Source: Mycobacterium paraffinicum
GTDB lineage: Bacteria; Actinomycetota; Actinomycetes; Mycobacteriales; Mycobacteriaceae
Direction: 5' to 3'
Assembly (NCBI RefSeq): GCF_001907675.1
Contig: NZ_MPNT01000002.1
Span: forward strand, 307,319-371,318
DNA length: 64,000 nt
This document shows positions 63,101 through 64,000 of the stretch, one piece after another. Made by a program: the position numbers and the translations under genes. Position 1 is the first letter of the stretch; the number at the start of each line of letters is the position of its first letter. The notes under the pieces were generated by a model. The model had not been told where the DNA came from, ran no database searches, and was given only the letters and a program-made list of their open reading frames with translations.

Positions 63101-64000
63101 CGCGCGTTGTTTGACGCGCCCACGGTGGCACTTTTGGCGCCCCGCCTCAATCACGACGGGGCCGGACGCGAGCCACTGGTGGCGGGCGACCGGCCCGTGG
63201 TCATCCCACTTTCGTTCGCCCAGAGCCGGTTGTGGTTCCTCGAGCAATGGCGGGACCGCGCCGCGACCTACAACATGCCCACCGCGTTCCGGATCAGCGG
63301 GCCCTTGAACGTCGAGGCCCTCGGCGCGGCCCTCGACGACGTCATCGGCCGCCACGAGTCCCTGCGCACGGTGTTCCCCGACGCCGACGGTGTCCCGTTC
63401 CAGCAGGTGTTGCCGGCCCGACCCGGGATGTGGCACCGCGGGGACGCTGCGGTGGTGTCGTTGCCGGAGCACGACGTGGCGGCCGAGTTGATGGCCCTGG
63501 CCGATCACCGATTCGATCTGTCGACCGACATCCCCATTCGCGTGCAGATCTACTCGGTCGGCCCGGAGCAACATGTGGTCGGAATCGTGCTGCACCATAT
63601 CGCCTTTGATGGACTTTCACTGGCGCCGATGGTGCGGGACATCGGCGGGGCGTATCGGGCGCGGGAGCAGGGGCGGGCACCGGATTGGGTCGAGTTGCCG
63701 GTGCAGTATGCGGATTACACGTTGTGGCAGCGGGCTCAGTTCGGTGATCTCGATGACGGCGACGGTTCGATCGGCCGCCAGTTTGCGTATTGGGAGGATG
63801 CGCTGGCGGGGATGCCGGAGCGGTTGGAGTTGCCGACGGATCGGCCCTATCCGGCGGTGGCCGATCAGCGTGGGGCGACGGTGGTGGTGGAGTGGCCGGC
63901 GGAGTTGCAGCACCAGGTGGTCGTACAGCCGGCGCAGCTGCCCCTCGGGGTCATCGATCAACTCCTCATAGCGCAGTTCGTAAAAGCGCGAGGGGTCGAC
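60104..64000 (+). CDS. Non-ribosomal peptide synthetase, C-A-T-C... (3' end outside window, or disrupted near 63,920)
   Basis: Open from ATG 60104 (GGGGGG site 5-10 nt upstream) to the window edge, at least 1,299 residues. C1 (about 5-440) has HHIVADA at 137-143. The A domain (about 455-900) has [13 protein letters not shown] near 605, GYGPTET near 731, YRTGDLVRW, and a C-terminal Lys in NGKLDKR. The T domain carries [12 protein letters not shown] (Ser979). C2 starts about 1030 with HHIAFDG near 1164. A leading C domain right after a PKS suggests N-acylation of the first amino acid by the polyketide. Family resemblance stops after [10 protein letters not shown] (63,919); the residues beyond are not C-domain-like, although the frame stays open. 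Confidence 0.9.
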   Translation, partial: MQLDERALPLTQGQLDIWLAQETGRSATDWQLGLFVKITGRVERKPLEWAIRRALREAEPVRAAILSEDGQVLQQALDDPEVDLAFHDLRGSDNAVRDAQEIAASIQRTPMPFTGPLFRFALFQTGVNEFYWFTCCHHIVADASGIALVGHRIATIYSAVISGAPMPSPFFGSLADLVRCESEYEASTDYAEDEAYWSRNLPSHDEPDRRFRRANEGGPYRSSAPIQLDPAVLRRVEELSHAWEMPRSSVITAACALLVRAWSGNGTEVVLDFPVSRRVTPESKTIPGMVSGVVPLVLKLSPQCTVSDLCRHVDARIREALRHQRFPVRGLERKVRSGDPRQSAQRVSVNFLPAVLALDFGGLAASASYTNSGLADGFGLFFSAVGDQLLFGVEGAGQPFAGFTAADLAERLMRVLAAMTGDPERRLLSIDPCSADEYTRIDGWGNRSMLTQPAPEPVSIPDLFAGQVSRAPAAVALVFEGRSMTYRELDEAANRLAHFLVGRGAGPGQSVALLLARSPAAVIAMLAVLKTGAAYLPIDPGLPDARIEFMLADATPIAVVTTADMGSRLDGCEPTVVDIADPRIDTQPGTALPAPTPDDIAYLIYTSGTTGVPKGVAVSHHNLTQLLKSLNPSGQVWAQWHSLAFDASVEEIWSALLFGGRLVVVPESVARSPDDFRALLVGEQVGMLSQTPSALAALPAESFGAATLLVAGEACPPEVVDRWAQNHTVINGYGPTETTVCATRSAPLAPDSGTPPIGAPVPGAAAFVLDQWLRPVPVDVVGELYVAGRGVGVGYWRRASLTASRFVACPFGSPGARMYRTGDLVRWDADGQLHYVGRADEQVKIRGYRIELGEVRAALAALDGVDQAAVITREDQPGAPRLVGYVTGTVDTAGARAALAERLPSYMVPAAVIVMDALPLTINGKLDKRALPAPEYFDANRFRAPVTAMEEVLAGAFAEVLGLDRVGVDESFFDLGGDSLSAMRLVTAINKSLKAGLSLRALFDAPTVALLAPRLNHDGAGREPLVAGDRPVVIPLSFAQSRLWFLEQWRDRAATYNMPTAFRISGPLNVEALGAALDDVIGRHESLRTVFPDADGVPFQQVLPARPGMWHRGDAAVVSLPEHDVAAELMALADHRFDLSTDIPIRVQIYSVGPEQHVVGIVLHHIAFDGLSLAPMVRDIGGAYRAREQGRAPDWVELPVQYADYTLWQRAQFGDLDDGDGSIGRQFAYWEDALAGMPERLELPTDRPYPAVADQRGATVVVEWPAELQHQVVVQPAQLPLGVIDQLLIAQFVKARGVD
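63914..64000 (-). pseudogene. Sulfotransferase-like fragment on the opposite strand (partial)
   Basis: Read on the minus strand from the window edge, the last ~87 bases give [18 protein letters not shown] followed by [11 protein letters not shown]. This is the [10 protein letters not shown]...DP...L signature near the C-terminus of sulfotransferase-family (PF13469-type) proteins. Past 63,914 the frame turns into antisense of the NRPS. Either a sulfotransferase gene was cut by a rearrangement into the NRPS, or the assembly joined two loci. Only about 29 residues support it. Confidence 0.5.

Noticed and set aside
63617..63961. 114-residue minus-strand ORF as a complete gene
   Set aside because: Most of it is antisense to the NRPS C domain; only the first residues, together with the bases up to 64,000, look like a sulfotransferase, so it is reported as a fragment.
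53348..64000. Integrated mobile element carrying the PKS-NRPS genes
   Set aside because: No integrase, transposase, terminal repeat or tRNA target is visible within the window.

Overview
The window is high-GC actinobacterial DNA from a mycobacterium, most likely a slow grower of or near the M. avium complex. Two things point there. From about 17.6 kb to 53.3 kb the genes follow the order I recall for M. tuberculosis Rv3688c-Rv3717: yqeY, DUF4129/DUF4350/moxR/DUF58/spoIIM/RDD, glpK, egtEDCBA, asd, ask, leuA, dnaQ-like, murT, gatD, recR, ybaB, ami1. Family-typical proteins are also present, including a complete ergothioneine operon, F420-dependent oxidoreductases, a PknH-type sensor domain and a MAS-like polyketide synthase. 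The species is inferred; no rRNA gene is present.

Left region (1-8.1 kb): a partial RsbU/RsbW-type phosphatase/kinase regulator; a haem-oxygenase-fold putative di-iron oxidase whose 3' end overlaps a CDGSH iron-sulfur protein, itself coupled to a HemK2-like methyltransferase; a DJ-1/PfpI protein; a zinc alcohol dehydrogenase coupled to an SRPBCC membrane protein; and an F420-dependent LLM-class oxidoreductase.

Selenocysteine island (8.1-17.6 kb): one locus holds a selenoprotein and its decoding machinery. On the minus strand, selD-fdhA-fdhB-nrfD encodes selenide water dikinase and a formate dehydrogenase. Its catalytic subunit is read through an in-frame UGA (Sec) followed by a SECIS-like hairpin with a GGUCU loop. 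Divergently, tRNA-Sec (anticodon UCA) is followed by selA and selB. An ordinary gene caller would split fdhA in two.

Conserved core (17.6-53.3 kb): an envelope-related MoxR operon; a PadR regulator convergent with glpK across a perfect 13-bp inverted repeat; a GCS2-family ligase and a methyltransferase; egtA-E, all with 4-nt overlaps; a catalase inserted beside small Pro/Gly/His-rich membrane proteins; ask (with an internal beta-subunit start) and asd; leuA preceded by a Leu-codon leader peptide and two mutually exclusive hairpins; a ClC channel; an auto-regulated TetR pair with two matching operators; then murT-gatD, recR-ybaB and ami1.

Right region (53.9-64 kb): a PKS (KS-AT-DH-ER-KR-ACP) is followed 16 nt later by an NRPS (C-A-T-C...), which suggests an acyl chain handed directly to an amino acid to make a lipopeptide. 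The second C domain stops matching its family near 63,920. The last ~80 bases instead read on the opposite strand as a sulfotransferase-like fragment, so there is a rearrangement or assembly junction at the edge of the window.
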